Shown here in pieces: positions 20,753-29,562 of a stretch of 64,000 nt of DNA. The DNA lies in assembly GCF_000328705.1 (NCBI RefSeq), contig NC_019673.1:3162001-3226000 (forward strand). Reading direction: 5' to 3'. Under the pieces are notes generated by a model that was not told the DNA's origin, did no database searches, and saw only the letters and a program-made list of their open reading frames with translations. A program made the position numbers and the translations under genes. This DNA comes from Saccharothrix espanaensis DSM 44229. GTDB lineage: Bacteria; Actinomycetota; Actinomycetes; Mycobacteriales; Pseudonocardiaceae. Within the stretch, counting starts at the first letter, position 1, and the number at the start of each line of letters is the position of its first letter.

Positions 20753-21955
20753 GTGGTGGCAGACAAGCTCGACGTGTGGGAACGCCGGCTCGGCGTCCTG
20801 GCGAACCTCATCCCGTACCTCGCCCTGCTGCTGCCCACCCTGATGTACCTGGTCCTGGTGCCCGATCCGCCGGAGCAGCGCCTGGTCACGCTCTCGATCG
20901 TCGCGGGCGCGGTCGCGTGGATGCTGTGGTGGCACACGTTGCACCCCGCCTGGCGCGCGCGGTCCGGGCTGATGGTCGTGTTCTTCCTGGGTGTCCTGGT
21001 CTTCTACGCGGTGCTGGGCCTCGACGACCCGATCTTCGGGTTCTACTCCTTCGCCGGGTACGTGTACGCGATCGACTGCCTGCACGGCCGCATGAAGTTC
21101 GTCGGGGTGCTGATCAACGCGCTGATCGCCTCCGCCTCGCTCTACGGCGGTTTCCCGTCCACCGAACCACTGGCGATCTTCACCTACGTCGTGATCACGT
21201 TCTTCATCGTGATGGTCGCGATGACGTTCACGACGCTGGGGTTCATCACCGCCGAGCAGTCCCGGCGGCGCAAGGAGATGGTGGCCGAGATGGCCGCGAT
21301 GATGGAGGAGAACGCGGGCCTGCACGCCCAACTGCTCATCCAGGCGCGGGAAGCGGGCGTGCTGGACGAGCGGCAGCGGCTGGCGGGAGAGATCCACGAC
21401 ACCCTCGCCCAGGGGTTCACCGGCATCATCACCCAGCTCCAGGCCGTGGACGAGCCGTCCCGGCGGGTGGACACGGCGCTGCGGCTGGCCCGGGAGAACC
21501 TCGCCGAGGCCCGCCGCTCGGTGCACGCGCTGCGCCCACCCGCGCTGGAGGACGCCAACCTGCCGGACGCGCTGGTCGAGGTCGCGTCGGGCTGGACCGA
21601 CCAGACCGGCGTGCCCGCCTCGGTCGCCACGACCGGCGCGGCCCGCCCGTTGCACCCCGAGGTGGAGGTGGCCCTGTTGCGCACCGCGCAGGAAGCACTG
21701 TCCAACGTGGCCAAGCACGCGTCCGCGTCACGGGTCGGGCTCACGTTGTCCTACATGGAGGACGTGGTGACGCTCGACGTGCGCGACGACGGCACCGGGT
21801 TCGACCCCGGCCGCGAGACCGAGGGCTACGGTCTGGTCGGGATGCGCCAGCGGGTGTCCCGGCTGGCCGGGGCGCTCGCCGTCGAGTCGGAACCCGGTGC
21901 GGGCACCGCGGTGTCGGCGTCGGTGCCCGCGATCCCGGCAGAGGTGGCCCGGTGA
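20753..21955 (+). CDS. DesK/NarL-type sensor histidine kinase
   Basis: 400 residues, GTG 20753 (GGAGTAGGGG upstream; GTG 20756 is equally possible). Residues 1-165 contain about five or six membrane segments, with little extracellular sequence, so it probably senses something in the membrane. A coiled segment (SRRRKEMVAEMAAMMEENAG) leads to the HisKA_3 domain, where His215 in LAGEIHDTLAQGFTGIITQL is the phosphorylated residue. The ATPase domain has EALSNVAKHASASRV (N box) and DDGTGFDP plus GYGLVGMRQR (G boxes). It overlaps the regulator gene by 4 bp. Confidence 0.92.
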   Translation: MVADKLDVWERRLGVLANLIPYLALLLPTLMYLVLVPDPPEQRLVTLSIVAGAVAWMLWWHTLHPAWRARSGLMVVFFLGVLVFYAVLGLDDPIFGFYSFAGYVYAIDCLHGRMKFVGVLINALIASASLYGGFPSTEPLAIFTYVVITFFIVMVAMTFTTLGFITAEQSRRRKEMVAEMAAMMEENAGLHAQLLIQAREAGVLDERQRLAGEIHDTLAQGFTGIITQLQAVDEPSRRVDTALRLARENLAEARRSVHALRPPALEDANLPDALVEVASGWTDQTGVPASVATTGAARPLHPEVEVALLRTAQEALSNVAKHASASRVGLTLSYMEDVVTLDVRDDGTGFDPGRETEGYGLVGMRQRVSRLAGALAVESEPGAGTAVSASVPAIPAEVAR

Positions 21956-22572
21956 TCCGGGTGGTGATCGTGGACGACCACCCGGTGGTGCGCGACGGGC
22001 TGCGCGGGATGCTCGCCGCGGCCGGCGACGTGGACGTGGTGGGCGAGGCGGCGGACGGCGCGGAGGCCGAAGCCGTGGTGCGGGCCAAGAACCCGGACGT
22101 CGTGCTGATGGACCTGCGGATGCCGGGCGTGGACGGGGTGACCGCGATCGGCCGGCTGCGCGACTTCCCGGCGCGGGTGCTGGTGCTCACCACCTACGAC
22201 ACCGACAGCGACGTGCTGCCCGCGATCAAGGCCGGCGCGACCGGGTACCTGCTCAAGGACACGCCGCGCGAGGAGCTGTTCCGGGCGGTGCGGTCGGCTG
22301 CGCGCGGCGAGGCGGTGCTGTCGCCGTCGGTGGCCACCAGGCTGGTCGGGCAGGTGCGGGCGCCGACCGCGGAACCGTTGAGCGAGCGGGAGGTCGAGGT
22401 GCTCGGCCTGATCGCGCGCGGCTGCACGAACCGGGAGGCGGCGGTGCGGCTGTTCATCAGCGAGGCCACCGTGAAGACGCACCTGGTGCACGTCTACGCG
22501 AAACTCGGCGTGAAGGACCGAGCGTCGGCGGTGGCCGAGGCGTACGAACGGGGCTTGCTGGGCGGCGTGTGA
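21952..22572 (+). CDS. NarL/LuxR-type response regulator
   Basis: 206 residues; GTG 21952 overlaps the kinase stop (GTGA). Receiver domain at 1-120 with acidic pocket VDDHP and phospho-acceptor Asp54 in VVLMDLRMPG, Thr in LVLTTYD and Lys in YLLKDTP. The C-terminal HTH (SEREVEVLGLIARGCTNREA, then ISEATVKTHLVHVYAKLGV) binds DNA. Cognate partner of the kinase, likely controlling the exporter ahead of it; the palindrome at 19034 is a candidate site. Confidence 0.93.
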   Translation: MIRVVIVDDHPVVRDGLRGMLAAAGDVDVVGEAADGAEAEAVVRAKNPDVVLMDLRMPGVDGVTAIGRLRDFPARVLVLTTYDTDSDVLPAIKAGATGYLLKDTPREELFRAVRSAARGEAVLSPSVATRLVGQVRAPTAEPLSEREVEVLGLIARGCTNREAAVRLFISEATVKTHLVHVYAKLGVKDRASAVAEAYERGLLGGV

Positions 22573-22938
22573 CGTACCCTCCACGTCGTGATCGAGTCCG
22601 TTGTCCAGCCGGATCTGGTGCTGGCGCTGCACGACGCCGTCCGGCGCGGAGCTGCCGGACGAGGTGGACCACGCAGCGGCGATCGCGTCCTGCGTGTCGA
22701 AGGAGCCGCGCCGGTCGGACTACGCGATCCCGGACGAGCAGGGCGACACGTACGTGGCCGAACGCGCCGGGCCCGAACCGGTCTGGACGGAGCTGTCCAC
22801 CGACGACACCGTGCGCCCGGTGTACGAAGCGGGCCCGGAGCACGACGAGCCGAGCCCCACCGACCTGGTCCGCGGCACGAGCCCGTGCGGCCGGCTGACC
22901 CCCTGTCGCCGGCGGAGAAGTAGCAGTACTGCGACGCG
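22573..22938. other. Region with a possible small decayed gene
   Basis: About 365 bp between the response regulator and the convergent xdhC gene. From GTG 22588 one frame reads VIESVVQPDLVLALHDAVRR. The bias then moves to another frame (ELPDEVDHAAAIASCVSKEP, YAIPDEQGDTYVAERAGPEP) and may return at the end (ADPLSPAEK, TAG at 22921). This would be about 110 residues with two frame changes. I recognise no family. It is either a relic or chance bias. Confidence 0.35.
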
Positions 22939-23997
22939 CTACGCGCCACACACAGCCGGCGTGTTCCCTGGAGTTGTTGGCGCAACGGGCCGCCACGCAT
23001 CCCGCCGCCGTTGAGGAAGATCAGCGCCAGGGGGGTCCTCCTTGTGGATCGGGGTGTCGGTGGCCGACAGCGGCAGGCCGGCGCCGCCGCGCCGCGCGGC
23101 GATCAGTTCGGCGACGATGGACACCGCCGTCTCCTCGGGTGTGCGCGCGCCGAGGTCCAGGCCGATCGGTGACCGCAGGCGGGCGATCTCGGTGTCCGAC
23201 AAGCCTTCCTCGCGCAGCCGGGCCAGGCGCTCCAGATGGGTGCGCCGGGATCCCAGCGCGCCGACGAAACCCAGCGGCCGGCGCAGTGCCTCGGCCAGCA
23301 GCGGGATGTCGAACTTCGGGTCGTGGGTCAACACGCACACCGCCGTGGACGGGTCGGTGCGGGTCGCCGCCAGGTACCGGTGCGGCCAGTCGACCACGAC
23401 CTCGTCGGCGGCCGGGAACCGTTGCGGGGTGGCGAAGACGGGCCGCGCGTCGCACACCGTGACGTGGTAGCCGAGGAACTTGCCCTGCTGGGCCAGCGCC
23501 GCCGCGAAGTCGATCGCGCCGAACACCAGCATCCGCGGTGCCGCACCCCACGCCTCCACGAACACACCACCCACAATGGACGAGCGGGAAACCGCGTGCT
23601 CCGGCAGCGAGATCGAGCACGTTCCCGTCGCGAGGTCCCGGCTCAACACCACGGGACGGCCACGCGCCGCCGCCCGCAGCGCCGCCCGGATCTCCGGCGT
23701 CACGACCTGGACGAACACCTCCAGCTCACCGCCACACGTCAAGCCGACCGCGAACGCGTCCTGCGCCGAATACCCGAACCGGGCGCGCTGCGGCCGCCCG
23801 TCGGCCAGCACGGACAGCGCCAGCTCGTACACCGCGCCCTCGACGCACCCGCCGGACACGCTGCCCACCACGCGCCCGTCCGGGTGCACGGCCAACGCCG
23901 CACCGACCTCGCGGGGCGCGCTGCCCCGCACGGCCACGACCGACGCCACCGCGTACGGCCCGTTCCAGTCCGCCACCGCGGACGCCAGATCGCGCAC
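22939..23997 (-). CDS. XdhC-family molybdenum cofactor chaperone
   Basis: 352 residues, GTG 23997 with GGGAGG 8 bases upstream. N-terminal XdhC_CoxI part: AVASVVAVRGSAPREVGAAL, VHPDGRVVGSVSGGCVEGAV, then GLTCGGELEVFVQ. A Rossmann-like C-domain follows: RMLVFGAIDFAAALAQQGKF, VLTHDPKFDIPLLAEAL and FVGALGSRRTHLERL. XdhC proteins bind and sulfurate the Mo cofactor and insert it into xanthine dehydrogenase. The family motif GGGHV is replaced by GAID here, a noticeable deviation. It is the last gene of the purine operon, downstream of the guanine deaminase. Confidence 0.88.
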   Translation of the reverse strand: MRDLASAVADWNGPYAVASVVAVRGSAPREVGAALAVHPDGRVVGSVSGGCVEGAVYELALSVLADGRPQRARFGYSAQDAFAVGLTCGGELEVFVQVVTPEIRAALRAAARGRPVVLSRDLATGTCSISLPEHAVSRSSIVGGVFVEAWGAAPRMLVFGAIDFAAALAQQGKFLGYHVTVCDARPVFATPQRFPAADEVVVDWPHRYLAATRTDPSTAVCVLTHDPKFDIPLLAEALRRPLGFVGALGSRRTHLERLARLREEGLSDTEIARLRSPIGLDLGARTPEETAVSIVAELIAARRGGAGLPLSATDTPIHKEDPPGADLPQRRRDAWRPVAPTTPGNTPAVCGA

Positions 23998-24008
23998 CGA
24001 ACACCTCC

Positions 24009-24077
24009 CTAGCGCAGGACCGCGGTGACGCCCTCGACCTCGAAGCAGAGTACGAACATCCCCACGATGACCGTCAT
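24009..24077 (-). CDS. Possible 22-residue peptide between guanine deaminase and xdhC
   Basis: ATG 24077 to TAG at 24011-24009 encodes 22 residues ending VEGVTAVLR, with almost every third base G or C. It lies in the same frame as, and 10 codons after, the guanine deaminase stop. Its own stop directly precedes the GGGAGG site of xdhC. It could be a coupling or leader peptide, or a leftover C-terminus exposed by a new upstream stop codon. No homologue is recognised. Confidence 0.3.
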   Translation of the reverse strand: MTVIVGMFVLCFEVEGVTAVLR

Positions 24078-24107
24078 CCGCCGGTCGCCGCCGCCCGTCC
24101 CGCGCGA

Positions 24108-24590
24108 CTAGTAGTCGACCCGGTCGGCCCGGGAGAGCCACGCCGTGAACGGCGCGTTGTCGGCACCGGTGGAGATCTGGTGCACGGGCAGGCTCCACTG
24201 GTCGCGGGGCTTGCCGAACAGCTCGTAGAACTCGCGGTCGTCGAACCCGGCCGACGCGGCGTCGTGCCGGTCGGCGGCGTAGACGACGCGGTCCACCCGC
24301 GCCCACAGCGCGGCGGACAGGCACAGCGGGCACGGCTCGCAGGACGACACCAGCACGCACCCGGGCAGCTTGAAGTCGCCGACCGCCCGGCAGGCCGCCC
24401 GGATCGCGACCACCTCGGCGTGCGCGGTCGGGTCGAGCGTGGTGGTGACCTGGTTGGTGCCGGTGGCGATCACCTGGCCGGCCCGGACGATCACCGCGCC
24501 GAACGGGCCGCCGCCGGCGGCGACGTTGCGGGTGGCCAGCTCGATCGACTCGCGCAGCCAGGTGTGGTCGGGGGACCCGGACGTGGTCAT
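24108..24590 (-). CDS. Guanine deaminase (cytidine-deaminase fold)
   Basis: 160 residues, ATG 24590. Zinc-dependent nucleobase deaminase motifs are intact: HAEVVAIRAA (His ligand and catalytic Glu) and CEPCPLCLSA (two Cys ligands). Length and the C-terminal DDREFYELFGKPRDQWSLP segment match the small bacterial guanine deaminase (GuaD of Bacillus type) rather than tRNA adenosine deaminase. It would turn guanine into xanthine, the substrate of the dehydrogenase encoded just upstream in the operon. Cytosolic. Confidence 0.85.
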   Translation of the reverse strand: MTTSGSPDHTWLRESIELATRNVAAGGGPFGAVIVRAGQVIATGTNQVTTTLDPTAHAEVVAIRAACRAVGDFKLPGCVLVSSCEPCPLCLSAALWARVDRVVYAADRHDAASAGFDDREFYELFGKPRDQWSLPVHQISTGADNAPFTAWLSRADRVDY

Positions 24591-24646
24591 CTTCGGTTGC
24601 TCCTCTGGGGCTGCGCCTCTGGGTCTGCTCCTCCGGCGGGGCCGGG

Positions 24647-26866
24647 TCAGGTGCCGGTGATGTGCTCGGGCCGGACCGGCACGCGGGTCAGGGCGAGGCC
24701 GGTGGCGGCGCGGATGGCCGCCACGATCGCCGGGGTGGACGAGATGGTGGGCGGCTCGCCGACGCCGCGCACACCGTACGGGGCGTGCGGGTCGGCCAGT
24801 TCCAGCACGTCGATGCTCATCGGCGGCATGTCCAGCACGGTCGGGATCAGGTAGTCGGTGAACGACGGGTTGCGCACCTCGCCGCCGGTGGTCTGGATCT
24901 CCTCCATCACCGCCAGGCCGAGCCCCTGCGCCGAGCCGCCCTGGATCTGACCGAGCACGGCCTGCGGGTTGAGCGCCTTGCCGACGTCCTGCGCGCAGTC
25001 CAGCCCGACCACCTTGACCAGGCCCAGCTCCACGTCCACGTCGACCACCGCGCGGTGCGCGGCGAAGCCGTACTGGACGTGCGCGTCGCCCTGGCCGGTC
25101 TCCGGGTCGATCGGCTGGGTCGCCCGGTGCCGCCACTCCACGGTCTCGTCGATGACCTCGTCGCCGAGCACCGCCACCAGGTCGGAGGTGTCCCTCCCGC
25201 CGGCCAGCTTCGCCAGCTCGGCGCGCACCGCCGCGCACGCGGCCTTCACCGCGCCGCCGGTCACGTAGGTCTGGCGGGACGCCGACGTCGAGCCGCCGTT
25301 GCCGATGCTGGTGTCCATGGGCAGGATCGTCACCCGCTCCACGCCCAGTTCGGTGCGCACGATCTGCTGCATGATCGTCACCAGCCCCTGGCCGACCTCG
25401 CACGCCGCGGTGTGGGCGAGCGCGGCGGGCTCGCCGTTGATGACCTGGAGCCGGACGCGGGCCGTGGAGTAGTCGTCGTAGCCCTCGGAGAAGCAGACGT
25501 TCTTGATCCCCACCGCGTACCCGACCCCGCGCACCACGCCTTCGCCGTGCGTGGTGTTGGAGACGCCGCCGGGCATGTCCCGCAGGTCCAGCGCGGCCGG
25601 TGCCGGCGGCAAAGGCTTGTCCTTGACCAGTTTCAGCAACTGCGCGACCGGCGCGGCCGAGTCGACCACCTGCCCGGTCGGCAGCACCGAACCCTCGGCC
25701 ATCGCGTTCACGACCCGCACGTCCACCGGGTCCATGCCCAGCGCCTCGGCCAGTCTGTCCATTTGGGACTCGTAGGCGAAAGCCGCCTGCACCGCGCCGA
25801 ACCCGCGCATCGCGCCGCACGGCGGGTTGTTCGTGTAGACGCCCCACGCGTCGATCGACACGTTGTCCACGTCGTACGGGCCGACGCCGAGCGTGGCCGC
25901 GTTCGCCACCACGGCGGGTGTGCTGGACGCGTACGCGCCGCCGTCGAGGTAGATCTTCGCCTTGACGTACACCAGCTTCCCGGTGCGGTCCGCGCCGTGC
26001 TCGTAGTACAGCACGGCCGGGTGCCGGTGCACGTGGCCGTAGAACGACTCCTCGCGGTTGTAGACCATCTTGGTGGGCTTGCCGGTGTGCACCGCGAGCA
26101 GGCACGCGTGCACCTGCATCGACAGGTCCTCGCGCCCGCCGAACGCCCCGCCGACACCGGACAGCGTCAGCCGCACCTTCTCCAGCGGCAGCCCCAGCGC
26201 GGACGCCACCTGCGCCTGGTCGACGTGCAGCCACTGGGTGGCGATGTAGAGGTCGACGCCGCCGTCCTCGGCGGGTACCGCCAACCCCGACTCCGGCCCG
26301 AGGAACGCCTGGTCCTGCATACCGACCTCGTACCGGCCGGTGACCACGACCTCGGCCGTCGCGGAGGTGTCGCCGCGCCGGATCGGCACGTGCCGCACCA
26401 GGTTCCCGCCGGGGTGCAGCGGGGTGTCGTCCTGCGCGGTCTCCATGTCCACCACGGGCGTCAGCACGTCGTACTCGACCTTGATGCGCTTCATGGCCCG
26501 CAGCGCGGTCTCCGGGTGGTCCGCGCCGACCAGCGCGACCGGTTCCCCCTGGTAGCGCACGAGGTCCACGGCGAGCACGGGCTGGTCCTTGTGCTCCAGG
26601 CCGTACAGGTTGCGCCCCGGCACGTCCTGGTGGGTCAGCACCGCGTACACGCCGGGCACCTTGAGCGCCTCGGTCAGGTCGACGGAGAGGATCCGCGCGT
26701 GCGGGTGCGGGCTGCGCAGGGTCGCGCCCCAGATCATGTCCTCGTGCCACAGGTCCGAGGCGTAGGCGTACTCGCCGCGCACCTTGAGGTTGCCGTCCGG
26801 GCGCTGCGGGCTCGTGCCGACACCGCCGGACACGGACGAGGTGAGTTCGGCCGGGGTCAGGCTCAT
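24647..26866 (-). CDS. Xanthine dehydrogenase, molybdopterin-binding subunit
   Basis: 739 residues, ATG 26866 with GGAGG, overlapping the preceding stop by 4 bp. Ald_Xan_dh_C domain at about 25-135 (GEYAYASDLWHEDMIWGATL), then the large Mo-binding domain: GVGGAFGGREDL, GAMRGFGAVQAAFAYESQMD, GQGLVTIMQQIVRTELG and the end motif GVRGVGEPP, whose Glu is the catalytic base. Length fits the three-subunit bacterial enzyme with separate Fe-S and FAD subunits, both encoded upstream. It oxidises hypoxanthine and xanthine to urate. Confidence 0.93.
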   Translation of the reverse strand: MSLTPAELTSSVSGGVGTSPQRPDGNLKVRGEYAYASDLWHEDMIWGATLRSPHPHARILSVDLTEALKVPGVYAVLTHQDVPGRNLYGLEHKDQPVLAVDLVRYQGEPVALVGADHPETALRAMKRIKVEYDVLTPVVDMETAQDDTPLHPGGNLVRHVPIRRGDTSATAEVVVTGRYEVGMQDQAFLGPESGLAVPAEDGGVDLYIATQWLHVDQAQVASALGLPLEKVRLTLSGVGGAFGGREDLSMQVHACLLAVHTGKPTKMVYNREESFYGHVHRHPAVLYYEHGADRTGKLVYVKAKIYLDGGAYASSTPAVVANAATLGVGPYDVDNVSIDAWGVYTNNPPCGAMRGFGAVQAAFAYESQMDRLAEALGMDPVDVRVVNAMAEGSVLPTGQVVDSAAPVAQLLKLVKDKPLPPAPAALDLRDMPGGVSNTTHGEGVVRGVGYAVGIKNVCFSEGYDDYSTARVRLQVINGEPAALAHTAACEVGQGLVTIMQQIVRTELGVERVTILPMDTSIGNGGSTSASRQTYVTGGAVKAACAAVRAELAKLAGGRDTSDLVAVLGDEVIDETVEWRHRATQPIDPETGQGDAHVQYGFAAHRAVVDVDVELGLVKVVGLDCAQDVGKALNPQAVLGQIQGGSAQGLGLAVMEEIQTTGGEVRNPSFTDYLIPTVLDMPPMSIDVLELADPHAPYGVRGVGEPPTISSTPAIVAAIRAATGLALTRVPVRPEHITGT

Positions 26867-28221
26867 CGGGCCGCCTCCTTCAGTCGGGTGCTCGCGGCCC
26901 GCAGCTCGCGGGCCAGTTCGGCGTCGGCCGCGGTGCGCAACTCGCCGTCCGCCACCACGGTCCGGCCGCCGACCAGCAGCAGCTTCAGCTCCGGCGTCGG
27001 CCCGAGCACCAGCGCGGCCACCGGGTCGTCGATGCCGGCGTGCGCCAGGCCGTCCAGCCGCCACACGGCCAGGTCGGCGAGCTTGCCCGGCTCGACCGAG
27101 CCGATCTCGGCCGCCCGGCCCAGGCACCGCGCCCCGCCCATGGTGCCCAGCCACAGCGCGCGCCGGACGTCCAGCGCGCGCGGCCCGCCGCGCTGCCGGG
27201 CCTGGAGCAGCGCCTGGCGCAGCTCCTCGACCAGGCCGCCGGACTCGTTGGACGCCGCGCCGTCCACGCCCAGCCCGACCGGCGCGCCCGCGTCGAGCAG
27301 GTCGCGGACCGGGGCGGTGCCGGTGCCCAGCCGGCCGTTGGACGTGGGGCAGTGCGCCGAGCCGGTGCCGGTCGCGCCGAGCTTGCGCACCGCGTCCTGG
27401 CTCAGGTGCACGGTGTGCGCGAGCCAGACGTCCTCGCCCAGCCAGCCGGTGCGCTCGGCGTACTCGGTCGGCGAGCAGCCGTGCTCGGCCTGGCACTGGT
27501 CCTCCTCGTCGAGCGTCTCGGCGAGGTGGGTGTGCAGCCGGACGCCCTTGCGCCGGGCCAGTTCCGCCGCGCCGGACATCAGCTCGGGGCTGACCGAGAA
27601 CGGCGAGCACGGCCCGACCGCGACCCGCAGGACCGAGTCCGGCGACGGGTCGTGGTGCGCGTCGATCGCCTTCTCCGTCGCGACCAGCGCGGTGTCGGTG
27701 TCCTCGACGAGGTCGTCCGGCGGCAGCCCGCCGTGCGAGCGGCCCCGGTCCATCGAGCCGCGCACGGCGTGCAGCCGGAGGCCGATCCGGCGGCCCGCGC
27801 CCACCAGCGCCTCGAACTGGTCGCCGCCGGCCCGCGGGAAGACGTAGTGGTGGTCGGCGGCGGTCGTGCAGCCGGTGGTGGCCAGCCGCGCCAGGCCCGC
27901 CGACGCGGCGGCGTGCGTGATCTCCGCGTCCAGGCCGCGCCACACCGGGTACAGCGTGGTCAGCCACTCGAACAGGGTGGCGTCCTGGGCCAGGCCGCGG
28001 GTCGCCCACTGGTAGAGGTGGTGGTGGGTGTTGACCAGGCCGGGCGTGACCAGGCAGCCGCTGCCGTCGACCCAGGTGTGCGGACCGGTCGGCCGGGGGG
28101 CCTGGCCGGGGCCGACGGCGGTGATCCGGCCGTGCTCGAACACCACGTGGCCGAACGCGTGCTCGGTGCCGGCTTCGTCCATCGTGGACACCGCGACGCC
28201 GTCGAGGACGGTGGGGGTCAC
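26863..28221 (-). CDS. 8-oxoguanine deaminase (amidohydrolase)
   Basis: 452 residues; GTG 28221 overlaps the stop of the Fe-S subunit gene. Amidohydrolase metal site: TPGLVNTHHHLYQWATRGLA, then TTAADHHYVFPR, LHTHLAET, AHCPTSNGRLG and GVDGAASNE. These blocks match the 8-oxoguanine deaminase/hydroxydechloroatrazine hydrolase group of cog0402. The enzyme hydrolyses 8-oxoguanine to urate and ammonia. Being translationally locked between two xanthine dehydrogenase subunit genes supports a purine role over triazine hydrolysis. Cytosine or isocytosine activity cannot be excluded. Confidence 0.83.
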   Translation of the reverse strand: MTPTVLDGVAVSTMDEAGTEHAFGHVVFEHGRITAVGPGQAPRPTGPHTWVDGSGCLVTPGLVNTHHHLYQWATRGLAQDATLFEWLTTLYPVWRGLDAEITHAAASAGLARLATTGCTTAADHHYVFPRAGGDQFEALVGAGRRIGLRLHAVRGSMDRGRSHGGLPPDDLVEDTDTALVATEKAIDAHHDPSPDSVLRVAVGPCSPFSVSPELMSGAAELARRKGVRLHTHLAETLDEEDQCQAEHGCSPTEYAERTGWLGEDVWLAHTVHLSQDAVRKLGATGTGSAHCPTSNGRLGTGTAPVRDLLDAGAPVGLGVDGAASNESGGLVEELRQALLQARQRGGPRALDVRRALWLGTMGGARCLGRAAEIGSVEPGKLADLAVWRLDGLAHAGIDDPVAALVLGPTPELKLLLVGGRTVVADGELRTAADAELARELRAASTRLKEAAR

Positions 28222-28685
28222 CGCCGCGCCTTCCGCGCCGCGAGCCGCACCGCGTCCAGGATCTTCTCGTAACCGGTGCAGCGGCACAGGTTCCCGGCCA
28301 GCGCCTCCCGGATCTCCGGGTCGCTCGGCTCGGGCACCCGCTCGACCAGGTCGTGCGCCGCGACCACCAGGCCGGGCGTGCAGAACCCGCACTGCACCGC
28401 GCCCGCCTCGACGAACGCCTCCTGCACCGGGTCGAGCCCGCCGGCCGGTGCGAGGCCCTCGACCGTGCGCACCTCGCGGTCCTGCGCCTGGCCCGCGGCG
28501 ACCAGGCAGGAGCACACCGGCACGCCGTCGAGGTAGACCGTGCACGAGCCGCACTCGCCCTGCTCGCAGGCGTTCTTGGAGCCGGGCAGGCCCAGCCGCT
28601 CGCGCAGCACGAACAGCAGGCTCTCGCCCTCCCAGACGTCGTCGGCCCGGCGCTGCTCCCCGTTGACCGTCACGTTCACGCGCAT
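28218..28685 (-). CDS. Xanthine dehydrogenase, 2Fe-2S subunit
   Basis: 155 residues, ATG 28685. Ferredoxin-like domain with CEQGECGSCTVYLDG and VCSC ligands, then the [2Fe-2S]-binding helical domain with CGFCTPG and NLCRCTGY. Transfers electrons from the Mo site to the FAD subunit. Placed between the FAD-subunit gene (4 bp away) and the 8-oxoguanine deaminase gene (4-bp overlap). Confidence 0.93.
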   Translation of the reverse strand: MRVNVTVNGEQRRADDVWEGESLLFVLRERLGLPGSKNACEQGECGSCTVYLDGVPVCSCLVAAGQAQDREVRTVEGLAPAGGLDPVQEAFVEAGAVQCGFCTPGLVVAAHDLVERVPEPSDPEIREALAGNLCRCTGYEKILDAVRLAARKARR

Positions 28686-28689
28686 GGCT

Positions 28690-29562
28690 TCAGGCGACCT
28701 TCCCGGTGTAGTCCTGCCACGCCCAGCCCAGCGTGCGGCGGGCCAGCACGGCCAGGGCGTGCCTGCGGTACGCGGCGGACCCGCGCACGTCGTCGATCGG
28801 GCTCGCGGCCCGTGCCGCCAGCTCCCCGAACCGCCGTTTGACCGAGTCGAGCAGCGGTCTGGGCGATTCCCACTGGTCGGTGGCGGTCAGCTCGCCGGAG
28901 AGGAACTCCTCGGCCTCGGCGGCCCGGCGCGGCGTCGGCGCGGAACTGCCCACGGCCGCCCTGACCAGGCCCTGACCGGGGTGCAGGGCGACCGCGAAGG
29001 AGCACACCGCGATCACCATCGCGTTGCGCGTGCCCACCTTGGCGAACTGCTGCGGGGCTCCGGTCTCGGGCAGGTGGACGGCCGCGATCAGCTCGTCCGG
29101 TTCCAGCGCGCTGCGCTTCACGCCGAGGTAGAAGCCGGTGGCCGGGATCAGCCGCCGGCCCCGGGCGGACACCACCTCGACCACGGCGTCCGAGGTCAGC
29201 AGCACCGGGTGGGTGTCACCGGCGGGTGAGGCCGCGCCCAGGTTGCCGCCGACCGTGCCGCGGTTGCGGATCTGCGGCGAGCCGACCGTGCGCGACGCCA
29301 TCGCCAGGCCCGGCAGGCGGTCGCCCAGCTCGGTGATGATCCGGGTGTACGGCACGCCCGCGCCGATCCGCACCACGCCGTCGGCCACCGACCACTCGCG
29401 CAGCTCGGCGATCCGGGTCAGGTCCAGCAGCGCGTCCGGGCGTCGGTGGTCGAAGTTCAGCTCCACCATCACGTCCGTGCCGCCCGCGATCGGCACGGCA
29501 GCCGGCCGCTCGGCCTTGAGCGCCACCGCCTCGGCGAGGGTGTCGGGTCGAAGGAAGTCCAT
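28690..29562 (-). CDS. Xanthine dehydrogenase, FAD-binding subunit
   Basis: 290 residues, ATG 29562, overlapping the uraH stop by ATGA. FAD-binding motifs AVPIAGGTDVMVELNFD and RNRGTVGGNLGAASPAGDTH are clear, with a CO_deh_flav_C domain after about residue 175 (FAKVGTRNAMVIAVCSFAVA). Passes electrons to NAD+. The subunit order FAD, Fe-S, Mo is split by the deaminase gene. Confidence 0.92.
   Translation of the reverse strand: MDFLRPDTLAEAVALKAERPAAVPIAGGTDVMVELNFDHRRPDALLDLTRIAELREWSVADGVVRIGAGVPYTRIITELGDRLPGLAMASRTVGSPQIRNRGTVGGNLGAASPAGDTHPVLLTSDAVVEVVSARGRRLIPATGFYLGVKRSALEPDELIAAVHLPETGAPQQFAKVGTRNAMVIAVCSFAVALHPGQGLVRAAVGSSAPTPRRAAEAEEFLSGELTATDQWESPRPLLDSVKRRFGELAARAASPIDDVRGSAAYRRHALAVLARRTLGWAWQDYTGKVA

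Noticed and set aside
24662-27847. A 1061-codon plus-strand frame across the xanthine dehydrogenase genes
   Set aside because: Antisense shadow; the minus strand carries intact catalytic motifs throughout.
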